Source: Streptomyces sp. Tu 3180
GTDB taxonomy: Bacteria > Actinomycetota > Actinomycetes > Streptomycetales > Streptomycetaceae
Direction of reading: 5' to 3'
Assembly: GCF_009852415.1 (NCBI RefSeq)
Contig: NZ_WOXS01000002.1
Span: 3,698,001-3,762,000 of the forward strand
Length of the DNA stretch: 64,000 bases
Under the pieces are notes generated by a model. That model made no database searches. It was given only the letters and a program-made list of their open reading frames with translations, and had not been told where the DNA came from. Positions 25,831-34,483 of this stretch are shown in pieces. The position numbers and the translations under genes are program-made. Within the stretch, counting starts at the first letter, position 1; every line of letters starts with the position of its first letter.

Positions 25831-26949
25831 TCAGGCCCCTCGCGGGTACCGCGCCAGCCAGGCGGGGGACGATCCGGCGGGCCCGTGCAGGGCGGGTCCC
25901 TGGGTCATCTCCATGGCGAAGTCGTCGGCGAGCTCCAGGATCGTGGGACGGCCCTCCAGCTCGGCCAGCCAGGCCGGGGGGAGGGCCGTCTCGCCGTGCA
26001 GGGCGCCGAGCAGGCCGCCGGTCAGCGCACCTGCGGCGGCGCTGGGCCCGTCGTGGTTGACGGCGAGGCACAGCCCGTGCCGTACGTCCTCCCCCACCAG
26101 CGCGCAGTACACGGCGGCGGCCACCACGCCCTCGGCGGTCGCGGCGCCGATCAGCTCCGTCACCCGGTCCGGGGTGGGCATCCCCTGCCGCACGGCCCCC
26201 AGCGCGTGCTGCAGGGCGTCCGACACCGGCTGGTGCCCCGGCCGCGCGGCCAGCAGCGCGAGCGCCCGCTGCACCGCCGCGTCCAGGCTCTCGCCCCGGG
26301 CCAGCGCGTGCACGACCACGGCGTACGCGCCCGCCGCGAGGCAGGCGACCGGGTGCCCGTGGGTCTGCGCCGCGCACTCCACGGCGAGCTGGGCGACGAG
26401 CTGCGGCTCCCAGCCGACGAGCAGCCCGAAGGGCGCGGAACGGGCGGCGGCCTCCGGCCCCGCCTCGCCGGGGTTCTTGGGGGCCTGGAGCGTTCCCATC
26501 GTCTCGTCGCCGAGCCCGAGCAGCAGCGCGCGGGCCGGGCCGCGGCGGGCGTACAGCCACTCCTCGCGGGCCAGCCAGCCGTCCTCCTTGCGGCGCTCGT
26601 CCGGGCCCCAGTCGCGCTGGGTGGCGGCCCAGCGCAGGTACGCCCGGTGCAGGTCGGTGGGCGGGTGCCAGGCGCCGGTGTCGCGCCGCACCTGGGCGCG
26701 GATCAGGCCGTCCACGGAGAAGAGCGTGAGCTGGGTGTGGTGGGTGACGGCACCGCGGCGGCCGTAGGCGGGGGCGAGATCGGTGACGCCCCCGGCGCCG
26801 TACGCCTCCCGTATCCCGTCGGCGGCCACACCGTCCACCGGCGCGCCCAGCGCGTCCCCGACGGCCACCCCGAGCAGCGTCCCGCGCACCCGGCTGCGGA
26901 AGTCCTGCTGCTCACGGCGCCCCCACACGGGCCCGGCAGTCGCACCCAC
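25831..26949 (-). CDS. ADP-ribosylglycohydrolase-fold protein, metal site divergent
   Basis: About 372 residues. GTG 26949 is preferred (GGGAGG five bases upstream); a longer frame to 26991 lacks a ribosome site. Fold markers are clear: RSRVRGTLLGVAVGDALGAP at the start, repeated GDE..G helices, and a late NHDGPSAAAGALTGGLLGA. Active enzymes use a TDDT/S motif in the first part and GGDxD in the late helix to hold two magnesium ions. Here these read THHTQLTLF and NHDGPSA, so most metal ligands are replaced. It could be a binding protein rather than a hydrolase. It converges on the symporter gene with a 30-base gap. Confidence 0.88.
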   Translation of the reverse strand: MGATAGPVWGRREQQDFRSRVRGTLLGVAVGDALGAPVDGVAADGIREAYGAGGVTDLAPAYGRRGAVTHHTQLTLFSVDGLIRAQVRRDTGAWHPPTDLHRAYLRWAATQRDWGPDERRKEDGWLAREEWLYARRGPARALLLGLGDETMGTLQAPKNPGEAGPEAAARSAPFGLLVGWEPQLVAQLAVECAAQTHGHPVACLAAGAYAVVVHALARGESLDAAVQRALALLAARPGHQPVSDALQHALGAVRQGMPTPDRVTELIGAATAEGVVAAAVYCALVGEDVRHGLCLAVNHDGPSAAAGALTGGLLGALHGETALPPAWLAELEGRPTILELADDFAMEMTQGPALHGPAGSSPAWLARYPRGA

Positions 26950-27256
26950 CCAGACCTCCCAGGCACCGTCCGTACGTACGACGGGCAGCACTGTAATCGA
27001 ACGGGGACGGTCGGTTCAGGGGCGGAGAGGCAGGAGAGGGCAGGGGGATGTGACCGAAGCGGCCGGACCCGGCCGCACGTGGTCACTCGCCGGCGTCGGT
27101 CACCCGGCCGGGACGGCGTCCGGCCGCCTCCCGCGCTCGCGTCGGCGTGCGCCGCCGACGCGCCCCGCGGGCGTCCCCCGCCCCCGGAACCGGACGCGCC
27201 CCATTCCGTCCCGGCGCGCGGGGGAGGCGACGGACGGCGCGGGGAAGGAACGTGAC

Positions 27257-27769
27257 ATGACCACTACCAATTCACGCGGCGCGCTCTCCCTGGCCGCCAC
27301 GCTCCTGACCGCCTCCGTCGCCCTCTACATGGCGCTGGTCGCCTTCGGCAACATCACGGACTTCGGCACGAACCAGCAGTTCGTCCGGCACGTCCTGGCC
27401 ATGGACACCACGTTCAAGGACGACGACCTGATGTGGCGGGCGATCACGAACGAGGGGCTCCAGGACGCCGCCTACGTCGCGATCATCGTCTGGGAGACGG
27501 TCGCCGCGCTGGTCCTGGTGTACGGCACCTGGCTCTGGGCCCGCCGCGACCACCCGCGCGCCCGCCGCGTCTCCACCTACGGCCTGCTGATGACCATGCT
27601 GCTCTTCGGCGCCGGCTTCATCGCCATAGGCGGCGAGTGGTTCGCGATGTGGCAGTCGGAGGACTGGAACGGCCTGGACGCGGCGACGCGGGTGTTCGTC
27701 CTCAGCGGGGTGGTGCTGCTGGTCAATCACCTGCCGGGGGCGCAGGGCGACCGGGGGGCGGCCGCCTGA
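27257..27769 (+). CDS. DUF2165 family membrane protein
   Basis: A 170-residue protein with AAGGAA before ATG 27257. Four membrane segments match the family: ATLLTASVALYMALVAFG, then YVAIIVWETVAALVLVYG, LLMTMLLFGAGFIAIGG and VFVLSGVVLLVNHL. NITDFGTNQQFVRHVLAMDT follows the first helix, as is typical. The family is small, conserved in proteobacteria and actinobacteria, and of unknown function. It is divergent from the ADP-ribosylglycohydrolase-like gene. Confidence 0.9.
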   Translation: MTTTNSRGALSLAATLLTASVALYMALVAFGNITDFGTNQQFVRHVLAMDTTFKDDDLMWRAITNEGLQDAAYVAIIVWETVAALVLVYGTWLWARRDHPRARRVSTYGLLMTMLLFGAGFIAIGGEWFAMWQSEDWNGLDAATRVFVLSGVVLLVNHLPGAQGDRGAAA

Positions 27770-27793
27770 CCGGCCCCCGCGCGACCGGCGGGG

Positions 27794-28363
27794 CTACTCC
27801 ACCACCCGGACCGTCGTCCCCGCCGTGCCGAAGGCCCACAGGGCCTCGCCGTCGCCCTTGCCCACGCGGATTCCCCCGGTCTTCGCGTCGGGGGCCGCGG
27901 GCGGGGGCGAGGAGCCGTCGACCGCGTTGGAGAAGGCGACGTTGACGCCGGACTTCACGGCGAAGTAGACGATGTGCTCGACCTCCACGCCGTCGCTGCC
28001 GGTCGTCGCCTCGGTGCGGGTGCCGATCGTGTAGGAGCCGGGGTCCGGGGAGACCGTTCCCGGCCACACCGTGAAGGAGCGGCGGGGGGCGTCGCTGGCG
28101 TCGACCAGCCACACCCGCTTCTGGCCGAGGGAGTAGACGATCCGGCGGCCGGTGCCGGAGTCGGCCGGCACCGCCGCCGGTTCCTTCTCCTTCTCCGGCC
28201 CGGCGGACGGCTTCGCGTCCGCCGTCGCCGACGCGCTCGGCCGGCTCGTGGCGGCGGTGGGCTTCGTCCCCTGGTCGGCCTGTACCGCCAGGACGGCCAC
28301 CGCGGCTATCGCCCCCGTGGTCAGCCCGGTCACCCAGGCCCACGAAGGAAGACGGGCAGGCAC
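27794..28363 (-). CDS. Exported YkuD-like (L,D-transpeptidase fold) protein lacking the catalytic cysteine
   Basis: A 189-residue protein with an N-terminal membrane/signal helix (WVTGLTTGAIAAVAVLAV), a Ser/Pro/Glu linker to about residue 65, then a beta domain. The domain opens RIVYSLGQKRVWLVDASD and ends TGGIRVGKGDGEALWAFG followed by GTTVRVV. L,D-transpeptidases end with a His-Gly and S..GC.R motif in the same place. Here Gly replaces the Cys (TGGIR) and no HG is seen, so it should not be a transpeptidase. Related streptomycete proteins are annotated hypothetical. It lies downstream of fbiC after a hairpin. Confidence 0.7.
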   Translation of the reverse strand: MPARLPSWAWVTGLTTGAIAAVAVLAVQADQGTKPTAATSRPSASATADAKPSAGPEKEKEPAAVPADSGTGRRIVYSLGQKRVWLVDASDAPRRSFTVWPGTVSPDPGSYTIGTRTEATTGSDGVEVEHIVYFAVKSGVNVAFSNAVDGSSPPPAAPDAKTGGIRVGKGDGEALWAFGTAGTTVRVVE

Positions 28364-28392
28364 CGGTACGCATCTCCTCGGTCTGCGGAGTC

Positions 28393-28418
28393 TCCGACCC
28401 CCGAAACCGAGGGTCGGA
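28393..28418 (-). terminator. Hairpin between fbiC and the YkuD-like gene
   Basis: TCCGACCC (28393-28400) pairs with GGGTCGGA (28411-28418) around a 10-base loop, about 57 bases after the fbiC stop on the minus strand. It is a probable terminator of the F420 operon. Confidence 0.55.
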
Positions 28419-28474
28419 TCATCCTACTGCCAGCCCCTGTCAGGATCCCTGCCCCGGCGCCTTCCCGGCCGTCT

Positions 28475-31063
28475 TCAGTCCAGTACCGGCAGCAGCTCCG
28501 GCAGGTGCCCGTCCGAGGCCTCCGCCGCGCGCCGGCGCTCCTGCGGGACCTCCCCGTACAGGGTCGTGCGGGGCTTCGCCGGGCGGCCGGCGGCCTCCGC
28601 GACCGCGATCAGGTCCTTGACGGACTTGTAGGAGCCGTAGGAGGAACCCGCCATGCGGGAGATCGTCTCCTCCATCAGCGTCCCGCCGAGGTCGTTCGCA
28701 CCGGAGCGGAGCATCTCCGCCGCCCCCTCCGCGCCCAGTTTGACCCAGCTCGTCTGGATGTTGGGGATGTACGGGTGGAGCAGCAGGCGGGCCATCGCCG
28801 TGACCGCCCGGTTGTCGCGGACCGTCGGGCCGGGGCGGGCGATGCCGGCCAGGTAGACGGGCGCGTTGGTGTGCACGAAGGGGAGGGTGACGAATTCGGT
28901 GAAGCCGCCGGTCCGCTGCTGGATGCCGGCCAGGGTGCGCAGGTGCCCCAGCCAGTGGCGGGGCTGGTCGACGTGGCCGTACATCATCGTGGACGAGGAG
29001 CGGATGCCCAGCTCGTGGGCCGTGGTGACCACCTCGATCCAGGTCGACGCCGGCAGCTTGCCCTTGGTCAGGACCCAGCGGACCTCGTCGTCGAGGATCT
29101 CCGCCGCCGTGCCGGGGATGGTGTCCAGGCCCGCCTCCCTGGCGGCGGTCAGCCACTCGCGGACCGGCATGCCGGTCCGCGTCGCGCCGTTCACCACCTC
29201 CATCGGGGAGAAGGCGTGCACGTGCATGCCGGGGACGCGGGACTTCACCGCCTTCGCGATGTCGAAGTACGCCGTGCCCGGCAGGTCGGGGTGGATGCCG
29301 CCCTGCATGCAGACCTCCACCGCGCCCACGTCCCAGGCCTGCTGCGCCCGGTCGGCCACCTGGTCGAGCGAGAGCGTGTACGCGTCGGCGTCCGTGCGGC
29401 GCTGCGCGAAGGCGCAGAAGCGGCAGCCGGTGTAGCAGACGTTGGTGAAGTTGATGTTGCGGGTGACGATGTACGTCACGTCGTCGCCCACCGCCGACTT
29501 CCGCACGTCGTCCGCCACCCGGCACAGGGCGTCCAGCGCCGGGCCGTCCGCGTGCAGCAGCGCCAGCGCCTCCGCGTCCGTGAGCCTCGTCGGGTCGTCG
29601 GCCGCCGTGCGCAGGGCCGCGCGCACGTCGGTGTCGATGCGCTCCGGGACCATCCCGGGGGCGGCGGCCTCGCGCAGGGCGTCCCAGTCGCCGTAGACCT
29701 CGTCGAAGTCGTCGCGGCGGTCGGACGTGCGGCCCTCGGTGTCGATGGTGCGGTGCAGGTCGGTGCGGCCGGTCGCGGTGAACGCCTCGTCCGGCTCCTG
29801 CCAGGGCAGCCCTTCGGGGAGGGCGCCGGGGCGGGCCAGGCCCGTGGCGGGGTCGGCGAGCGCGGCCACGTGCGGGCGCAGCCGCGGGTCCAGCCAGGGC
29901 TCGCCGCGCCGGACGAACTCCGGGTACACGCAGAGGCGTTCGCGCAGCTCGAAGCCGGCCGCCCGGGACCTCTCGGCCAGTTCGTCGATCTGCGGCCAGG
30001 GGCGCTCGGGGTTGACGTGGTCGATGGTGAGCGGGGAGACCCCGCCCCAGTCGTCGATGCCGGCCGCGATCAGCCGCTCGTACTCCGAGTCGACCAGGTT
30101 CGGCGGGGCCTGGAGGCAGGCGGACGGGCCGAGGACGTGCCGGGCGACGGCGACCGTGGCGACCAGTTCGTCGAGTTCCGCGTCCGGCATGCCGCGCATC
30201 GCGGTGTCCGGCTTGGCGCGGAAGTTCTGGATGATCAGTTCCTGCAGGCCGTGGTGGGCGCGGGAGATCCTCCGCAGCGCGAACAGCGACTCCGCCCGCT
30301 CCTCGTACGTCTCGCCGATGCCGATGAGGATGCCGGAGGTGAAGGGGACGGAGGAGCGGCCCGCGTCCTCCAGCACGCGCAGCCGTACGGCCGGCTCCTT
30401 GTCCGGGGAGCCGTGGTGCGGGCCGCCCGGCTCGGACCACAGGCGGGTCGCGGTGGTCTCCAGCATCATGCCCATGGACGGCGCGACGGGCTTGAGCCGC
30501 TGGAAGTCGGTCCAGGTGAGCACGCCCGGGTTGAGGTGCGGGAGGAGGCCGGTCTCCTCCAGGATCCGGACGGAGATCGCGCGCACGTAGGCGATGGTGT
30601 CGTCGTAGCCGTGCGCGTCGAGCCACTCGCGCGCCTCCGGCCAGCGGTCCTCCGGCTTGTCGCCGAGGGTGATGAGGGCTTCCTTGCAGCCGGCGGCGGC
30701 GCCCTTGCGGGCGATGTCCAGCACCTCGTCCGGCGACATGAACATCCCGTGCCCGGCGCGGCGCAGCTTGCCGGGCACGGTGACGAACGTGCAGTAGTGG
30801 CACTTGTCCCGGCACAGCCGGGTCAGCGGGATGAAGACGCTCTTCGAGTACGTGATGACACCGGGGCGGCCCGCCGCCTCGAGACCCGCGTCCCGGACCC
30901 GGGCGGCCGAGGCGGACAGGTCCTCGAGGTGCTCACCGCGCGCCTGGAGCAGGACCGCCGCCTCGGAGACGTCGAGGGAGACGCCGTCCCGGGCGCGTTT
31001 GAGGGCGCGACGCAGGGAGTTCTCGGTGGGGCGGCCGGATCCGGGGGTCGCGGAGGTCGTCAT
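28475..31063 (-). CDS. fbiC: Bifunctional FO synthase (CofG/CofH fusion)
   Basis: 862 residues, the expected size for the fused enzyme. Two radical-SAM domains are present. The CofG half has CRDKCHYCTF (Cys 84, 88, 91). The CofH half has CYTGCRFCAF (first Cys near 543). Each cluster binds 4Fe-4S and S-adenosylmethionine. Together they join 5-amino-6-ribitylaminouracil and tyrosine to make FO, the core of cofactor F420. The start ATG 31063 overlaps the stop of the upstream luciferase-like gene (ATGA), so the two are translationally coupled. Other F420 genes (fbiA, fbiB) are not in this window. Confidence 0.97.
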   Translation of the reverse strand: MTTSATPGSGRPTENSLRRALKRARDGVSLDVSEAAVLLQARGEHLEDLSASAARVRDAGLEAAGRPGVITYSKSVFIPLTRLCRDKCHYCTFVTVPGKLRRAGHGMFMSPDEVLDIARKGAAAGCKEALITLGDKPEDRWPEAREWLDAHGYDDTIAYVRAISVRILEETGLLPHLNPGVLTWTDFQRLKPVAPSMGMMLETTATRLWSEPGGPHHGSPDKEPAVRLRVLEDAGRSSVPFTSGILIGIGETYEERAESLFALRRISRAHHGLQELIIQNFRAKPDTAMRGMPDAELDELVATVAVARHVLGPSACLQAPPNLVDSEYERLIAAGIDDWGGVSPLTIDHVNPERPWPQIDELAERSRAAGFELRERLCVYPEFVRRGEPWLDPRLRPHVAALADPATGLARPGALPEGLPWQEPDEAFTATGRTDLHRTIDTEGRTSDRRDDFDEVYGDWDALREAAAPGMVPERIDTDVRAALRTAADDPTRLTDAEALALLHADGPALDALCRVADDVRKSAVGDDVTYIVTRNINFTNVCYTGCRFCAFAQRRTDADAYTLSLDQVADRAQQAWDVGAVEVCMQGGIHPDLPGTAYFDIAKAVKSRVPGMHVHAFSPMEVVNGATRTGMPVREWLTAAREAGLDTIPGTAAEILDDEVRWVLTKGKLPASTWIEVVTTAHELGIRSSSTMMYGHVDQPRHWLGHLRTLAGIQQRTGGFTEFVTLPFVHTNAPVYLAGIARPGPTVRDNRAVTAMARLLLHPYIPNIQTSWVKLGAEGAAEMLRSGANDLGGTLMEETISRMAGSSYGSYKSVKDLIAVAEAAGRPAKPRTTLYGEVPQERRRAAEASDGHLPELLPVLD

Positions 31064-31947
31064 CCTTCGAGGATACGTTCGGGGTGATCAGGACCGTCCT
31101 CGCCCACGAAGGGCTGGTACGCGTCCAGCGCCCGCAGCACCTCCGCCTCCCCCGCGGGAGGCAGCTGCACCACGGCCTCCTCGATGCCGAGCTCGGCGTA
31201 GTGGGCGAGCTTGCCCGCGCTGGGGCGGACGGCGTACGGCACGACCTGGAGCGCGGCCGGGTCGCGGCCCGCGTCGGCCCAGGCGGCGCGCAGCACGGGC
31301 AGCGACTCGGACAGGCCGCGCCCGCCGATGGGCAGCCAGCCGTCGGCGTACTCGCAGATGTGCGCGAACAGCTTCGGCCCGGCCGCCCCGCCGACCAGCG
31401 TGCGCGGGCCGACGACCGGGCCGCGCGGCTTCTGCACCGGCTTGGGGTACGCGAAGCTGGCCCGGACGGCGCCGAACTCGCCCTCGTACGCGGTCGGTTC
31501 CTCCGTCCACAGCGCCCGCATCAGGCCCATCCGGTCCCGGACCAGCTCGCGCCGGGTGCGCCACTGCACGCCGTGGTCGGCGGCCTCCTCGACGTTCCAG
31601 CCGAAGCCGAGCCCGAGCGTGAACCGGCCGCCGGAGAGGTGGTCCAGGGTGGCCACCTGCTTGGCCAGGTCGATCGGGTCGTGCTGCGCGGCGAGCGTGA
31701 TGCCGGTGCCGATCCCGAGCCGCTCGGTGACGGCCGCGGCCTGCCCGAGCGCGACGAAGGGGTCCAGGGTGCGGCCGTACTCGCGGGGCAGTTCCCCGCC
31801 CGCCGGGTAGGGGGTGGTCCGCTCGACGGGGATGTGCGTGTGCTCGGGCAGGTACAGCCCGGCGAACCCGCGCTGCTCCAGCTCACGGGCGAGACGGACG
31901 GGGGTGATCGTCTCGTCGGTGAGGAAGATCGTGACGGCGATGCGCAT
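31060..31947 (-). CDS. LLM-class F420-dependent oxidoreductase
   Basis: 295 residues from ATG 31947; an upstream in-frame start adds 11 unlikely residues. The TIM-barrel luciferase-like pattern is clear: MRIAVTIFLTDETITPVRLA, GFAGLYLPEHTHIP, RLGIGTGITLAAQHDPI, then LGLGFGWNVEEAADHG (the F420/flavin-binding strand) and ADGWLPIGG. Members transfer hydride from F420H2 to varied substrates; the substrate is not readable. Its stop overlaps the fbiC start by four bases, linking an F420 user directly to FO synthesis. A palindrome at 32011 lies 64 bases upstream. Confidence 0.93.
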   Translation of the reverse strand: MRIAVTIFLTDETITPVRLARELEQRGFAGLYLPEHTHIPVERTTPYPAGGELPREYGRTLDPFVALGQAAAVTERLGIGTGITLAAQHDPIDLAKQVATLDHLSGGRFTLGLGFGWNVEEAADHGVQWRTRRELVRDRMGLMRALWTEEPTAYEGEFGAVRASFAYPKPVQKPRGPVVGPRTLVGGAAGPKLFAHICEYADGWLPIGGRGLSESLPVLRAAWADAGRDPAALQVVPYAVRPSAGKLAHYAELGIEEAVVQLPPAGEAEVLRALDAYQPFVGEDGPDHPERILEG

Positions 31948-32333
31948 GAGCGGCCTTTCGTACGCGGACGACGGACCCATGAATACCGCCGCCCGACCCG
32001 TCTGTCCATACCGACCGGTCGGGACCCTCCTCGCGGTCCCTCTTCCGGTTCCCCTCCCGGTTCCTCGGTGGAGGCCGGCCGGGGCGGCGCGGCGCGCACC
32101 CGGTCAGCACGGCGGTGAGCGGCACGGCGGCCGTTGCGACCGCCCCCTCCGCAAGGCCCCGGCCGGAACCGGACCGTCGACGGACGGAGGAGCCGCGCGC
32201 ACCGGGCGAATCTCATGGCCTGCTGCTGATTCCCTTCCCTTGTACGGCAGTTCACCGCTCAATACGAGGGTTGCACCGCACCGACCCTGCACCACCCACG
32301 CCCTGTCACCACACGACACCTGGGAGCAGCAGC
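31948..32333. other. Divergent intergenic region, about 390 bases
   Basis: It lies between the leftward F420 operon and the rightward PHP-domain gene and would hold both promoters. The only clear element is the palindrome at 32011-32022. No small gene is convincing. Confidence 0.5.
32011..32022. promoter_or_regulatory. CCGACCGGTCGG palindrome, TetR-type operator candidate
   Basis: A perfect 12-bp palindrome flanked by ATA and GAC, 64 bases before the LLM-oxidoreductase start. CCGACCGGTCGG-like sites are typical of TetR-family operators. No TetR gene is adjacent, so the regulator would be encoded elsewhere. Confidence 0.45.
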
Positions 32334-33857
32334 ATGTGCGAGGAGCACCACACCGGGATCGGACGACGCGCCGTTTTCCTGACGGGCGCCGCCACCGCGC
32401 TTACGTTGGGAAGCGTGAGCTTCGCTTCCGCAGCGGACGGCGAGGGCCGAAGGAGCGGCCGGGAGACGAGGACGGTGCGCGGCACCCTCCCGCCGGGCGC
32501 CCCCGACTTCGTGTACGTCCCCGTCGACGTGCCGGACGGCGTACGGGAGATCAAGGTCGCCTACACCTACGACAGACCCGCCGTGCCGGCCGGCACCCCC
32601 GGCAACGCCCTCGACATCGGCGTCTTCGACGAGCGCGGCACGGAGCTGGGCGGGCGGGGCTTCAGGGGCTGGTCGGGCGGGGCGCGCAGCGAGTTCTTCC
32701 TGCGCGCCGACGACGCCACCCCCGGCTACCTCCCCGGCCCGGTGCGCGCGGGCACCTGGCACATCGCGCTGGGCCCGTACACCGTGGCCCCGCAGGGCCT
32801 GTCGTACGAGATCACCGTCACCCTGACGTACGGCGAACCCGGCGAGACGGTGGAGCCGGTGTACCCGCCGGAGCGGGCCAAGGGGCGGGGGCGGGCCTGG
32901 TACCGGGGCGACTGCCACCTGCACTCCTGGTACTCCGACGGCCGCCGCACCCCCGCCGAGATCGCCGCGCTCGCCCGCGCGGCCGGGCTGGACTTCATCA
33001 ACAGCTCCGAGCACAACACCCACTCCGCGCACGCCCACTGGGCCGAGGCGGCGGGCGACGACCTGCTCGTCCTGCTGGGCGAGGAGGTCACCACCCGCAA
33101 CGGACACGTGGTGGCGATCGGCACCGACCCCGGCACCTTCGTCGACTGGCGCTACCGCGCCCGCGACAACCGCTTCGGCCGGTTCGCCCGCCGGATCCGC
33201 CGCGCCGGCGGCCTGGTCGTCCCCGCCCACCCGCACGCCACCTGCATCGGCTGCAACTGGAAGTTCGGCTTCGGCGAGGCGGACGCCGTGGAGGTGTGGA
33301 ACGGCCCCTGGACGCCCGACGACGAGGTGGCGCTCGCCGACTGGGACGGCATGCTGGTCGCGTCGGTGCGGGACGGGCGCGACTGGATCCCGGCCATGGG
33401 CAACAGCGACGCCCACCGCGACCCGGACGTCGTCGGACTCCCGCAGACCGTCGTCCTCGCCGACGACCTGACCCGGGAGGCCGTCCAGGACGGCCTCCGC
33501 GCCGGGCGTTCCTACGTCGCCGAGTCCAGCAGGGTCTCCCTCTCCTTCACCGCGTCCGGCGGGCGCGGTGAACACGCCGGCATCGGCGAGCGGCTGCGGG
33601 TGGACGCGGACACCCCGGTCACCGTCCGCCTGGAGGTCTCCGGCGCCCCGCGCTGCACGGTCCGCCTCGTCACCGACCAGGGCGTCCTGCACACCGGCGC
33701 CCCGCTGCCGGTGTCCGGCTCGGGGGTGGTGGAGTGGCGGACCACCCCGTCGTACGCCGCCTACGTGCGCGCCGAGTTGCGGCACGAGACGGCGGCGGGC
33801 CCGCTGCCGGGGGCCCTGGCCGCCTTCACCAACCCGATCTTCCTGGGCCGGGGGTAG
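32334..33857 (+). CDS. Tat-exported PHP-domain metallohydrolase (CehA/McbA family)
   Basis: About 507 residues from ATG 32334 (GGGAGCAG upstream). The N-terminus GIGRRAVFLTGAATALTLG is a twin-arginine signal, with AxA cleavage near residue 34. Residues about 45-190 form a beta-rich pre-domain. The PHP core follows: YRGDCHLHSWYSDG (HxH), FINSSEHNTHS, a GEEVTTRNGH segment, PAHPHA, and a late NSDAH. These supply the trinuclear metal site of phosphoesterases. CehA/McbA relatives hydrolyse carbamates or phosphoesters; the substrate here is unknown. It is followed at 12 bases by the deazaflavin oxidoreductase gene. Confidence 0.9.
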   Translation: MCEEHHTGIGRRAVFLTGAATALTLGSVSFASAADGEGRRSGRETRTVRGTLPPGAPDFVYVPVDVPDGVREIKVAYTYDRPAVPAGTPGNALDIGVFDERGTELGGRGFRGWSGGARSEFFLRADDATPGYLPGPVRAGTWHIALGPYTVAPQGLSYEITVTLTYGEPGETVEPVYPPERAKGRGRAWYRGDCHLHSWYSDGRRTPAEIAALARAAGLDFINSSEHNTHSAHAHWAEAAGDDLLVLLGEEVTTRNGHVVAIGTDPGTFVDWRYRARDNRFGRFARRIRRAGGLVVPAHPHATCIGCNWKFGFGEADAVEVWNGPWTPDDEVALADWDGMLVASVRDGRDWIPAMGNSDAHRDPDVVGLPQTVVLADDLTREAVQDGLRAGRSYVAESSRVSLSFTASGGRGEHAGIGERLRVDADTPVTVRLEVSGAPRCTVRLVTDQGVLHTGAPLPVSGSGVVEWRTTPSYAAYVRAELRHETAAGPLPGALAAFTNPIFLGRG

Positions 33858-33869
33858 GCCCACCGCACC

Positions 33870-34265
33870 ATGACGCCGCGCGCCGAACGCAAGTACCGGG
33901 CCGTCACGGCCTTCCAGCGCCGGGCCGGGAACCCCGTCCTGCGCCGGCTGCCCTTCCAGACCCTCCTGGAGACCACGGGCCGGGTCTCCGGCCTGCCCCG
34001 CCGGACCCCGGTGGGCGGGCGGCGGGCCGGGAACTCCTTCCGGCTGGTGTCGGAGTTCGGCGAACGGTCCCGGTACGTCCGCACCATCCAGGGGGACCCC
34101 CGGGTGCGGGTGCGCATCCGGGGCCGCCGGCACACCGGCACCGCCCGCCTCCTGCCCGACGACGACCCCGTCGCCCGGCTGCGCGCCCTGCCCCGCCTCG
34201 ACAGCACGGCGGTGCGGGCCCTCGGGGCGGGGCTGCTGACGGTGCGGGTGGACCTGGACGGCTGA
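33870..34265 (+). CDS. Deazaflavin (F420)-dependent nitroreductase-family protein
   Basis: A 131-residue protein. The fold signature is LLETTGRVSGLPRRTPVGG, then FRLVSEFGERSRYVRTIQGD and PRVRVRIRGRRHTGTARLLP, as in Ddn-type F420H2-dependent reductases and related split-barrel proteins. The GR.SG.PR.TP motif contacts the cofactor. It probably transfers hydride from F420H2 to quinones or xenobiotics. It follows the PHP gene closely and lies about 2 kb from fbiC, in keeping with local F420 use. Confidence 0.88.
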   Translation: MTPRAERKYRAVTAFQRRAGNPVLRRLPFQTLLETTGRVSGLPRRTPVGGRRAGNSFRLVSEFGERSRYVRTIQGDPRVRVRIRGRRHTGTARLLPDDDPVARLRALPRLDSTAVRALGAGLLTVRVDLDG

Positions 34266-34483
34266 GCGGGGCGGAACAAGCCGCCCCCGTCGGCCGGTCG
34301 ACCCGGGAGCACGTCACGCCGGGAGGCGGCGGCGACATCCGCGCGCAGGTGTGCGCAGAACGTGTGAGGGCCCTGTGGCGGACCTCCCGGCGCCCGTGTG
34401 ATCGCCGTCTCGCACGGCTGACGCATCCGCCGGGAACAAGGCAAACTGGCGTAGTTGCTCAGGACGCATAGGGGGACTACTGC

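Noticed and set aside
27974..31087. A 1037-codon plus-strand frame opposite fbiC
   Set aside because: fbiC on the minus strand has both radical-SAM motifs. The plus-strand frame is a GC artefact.
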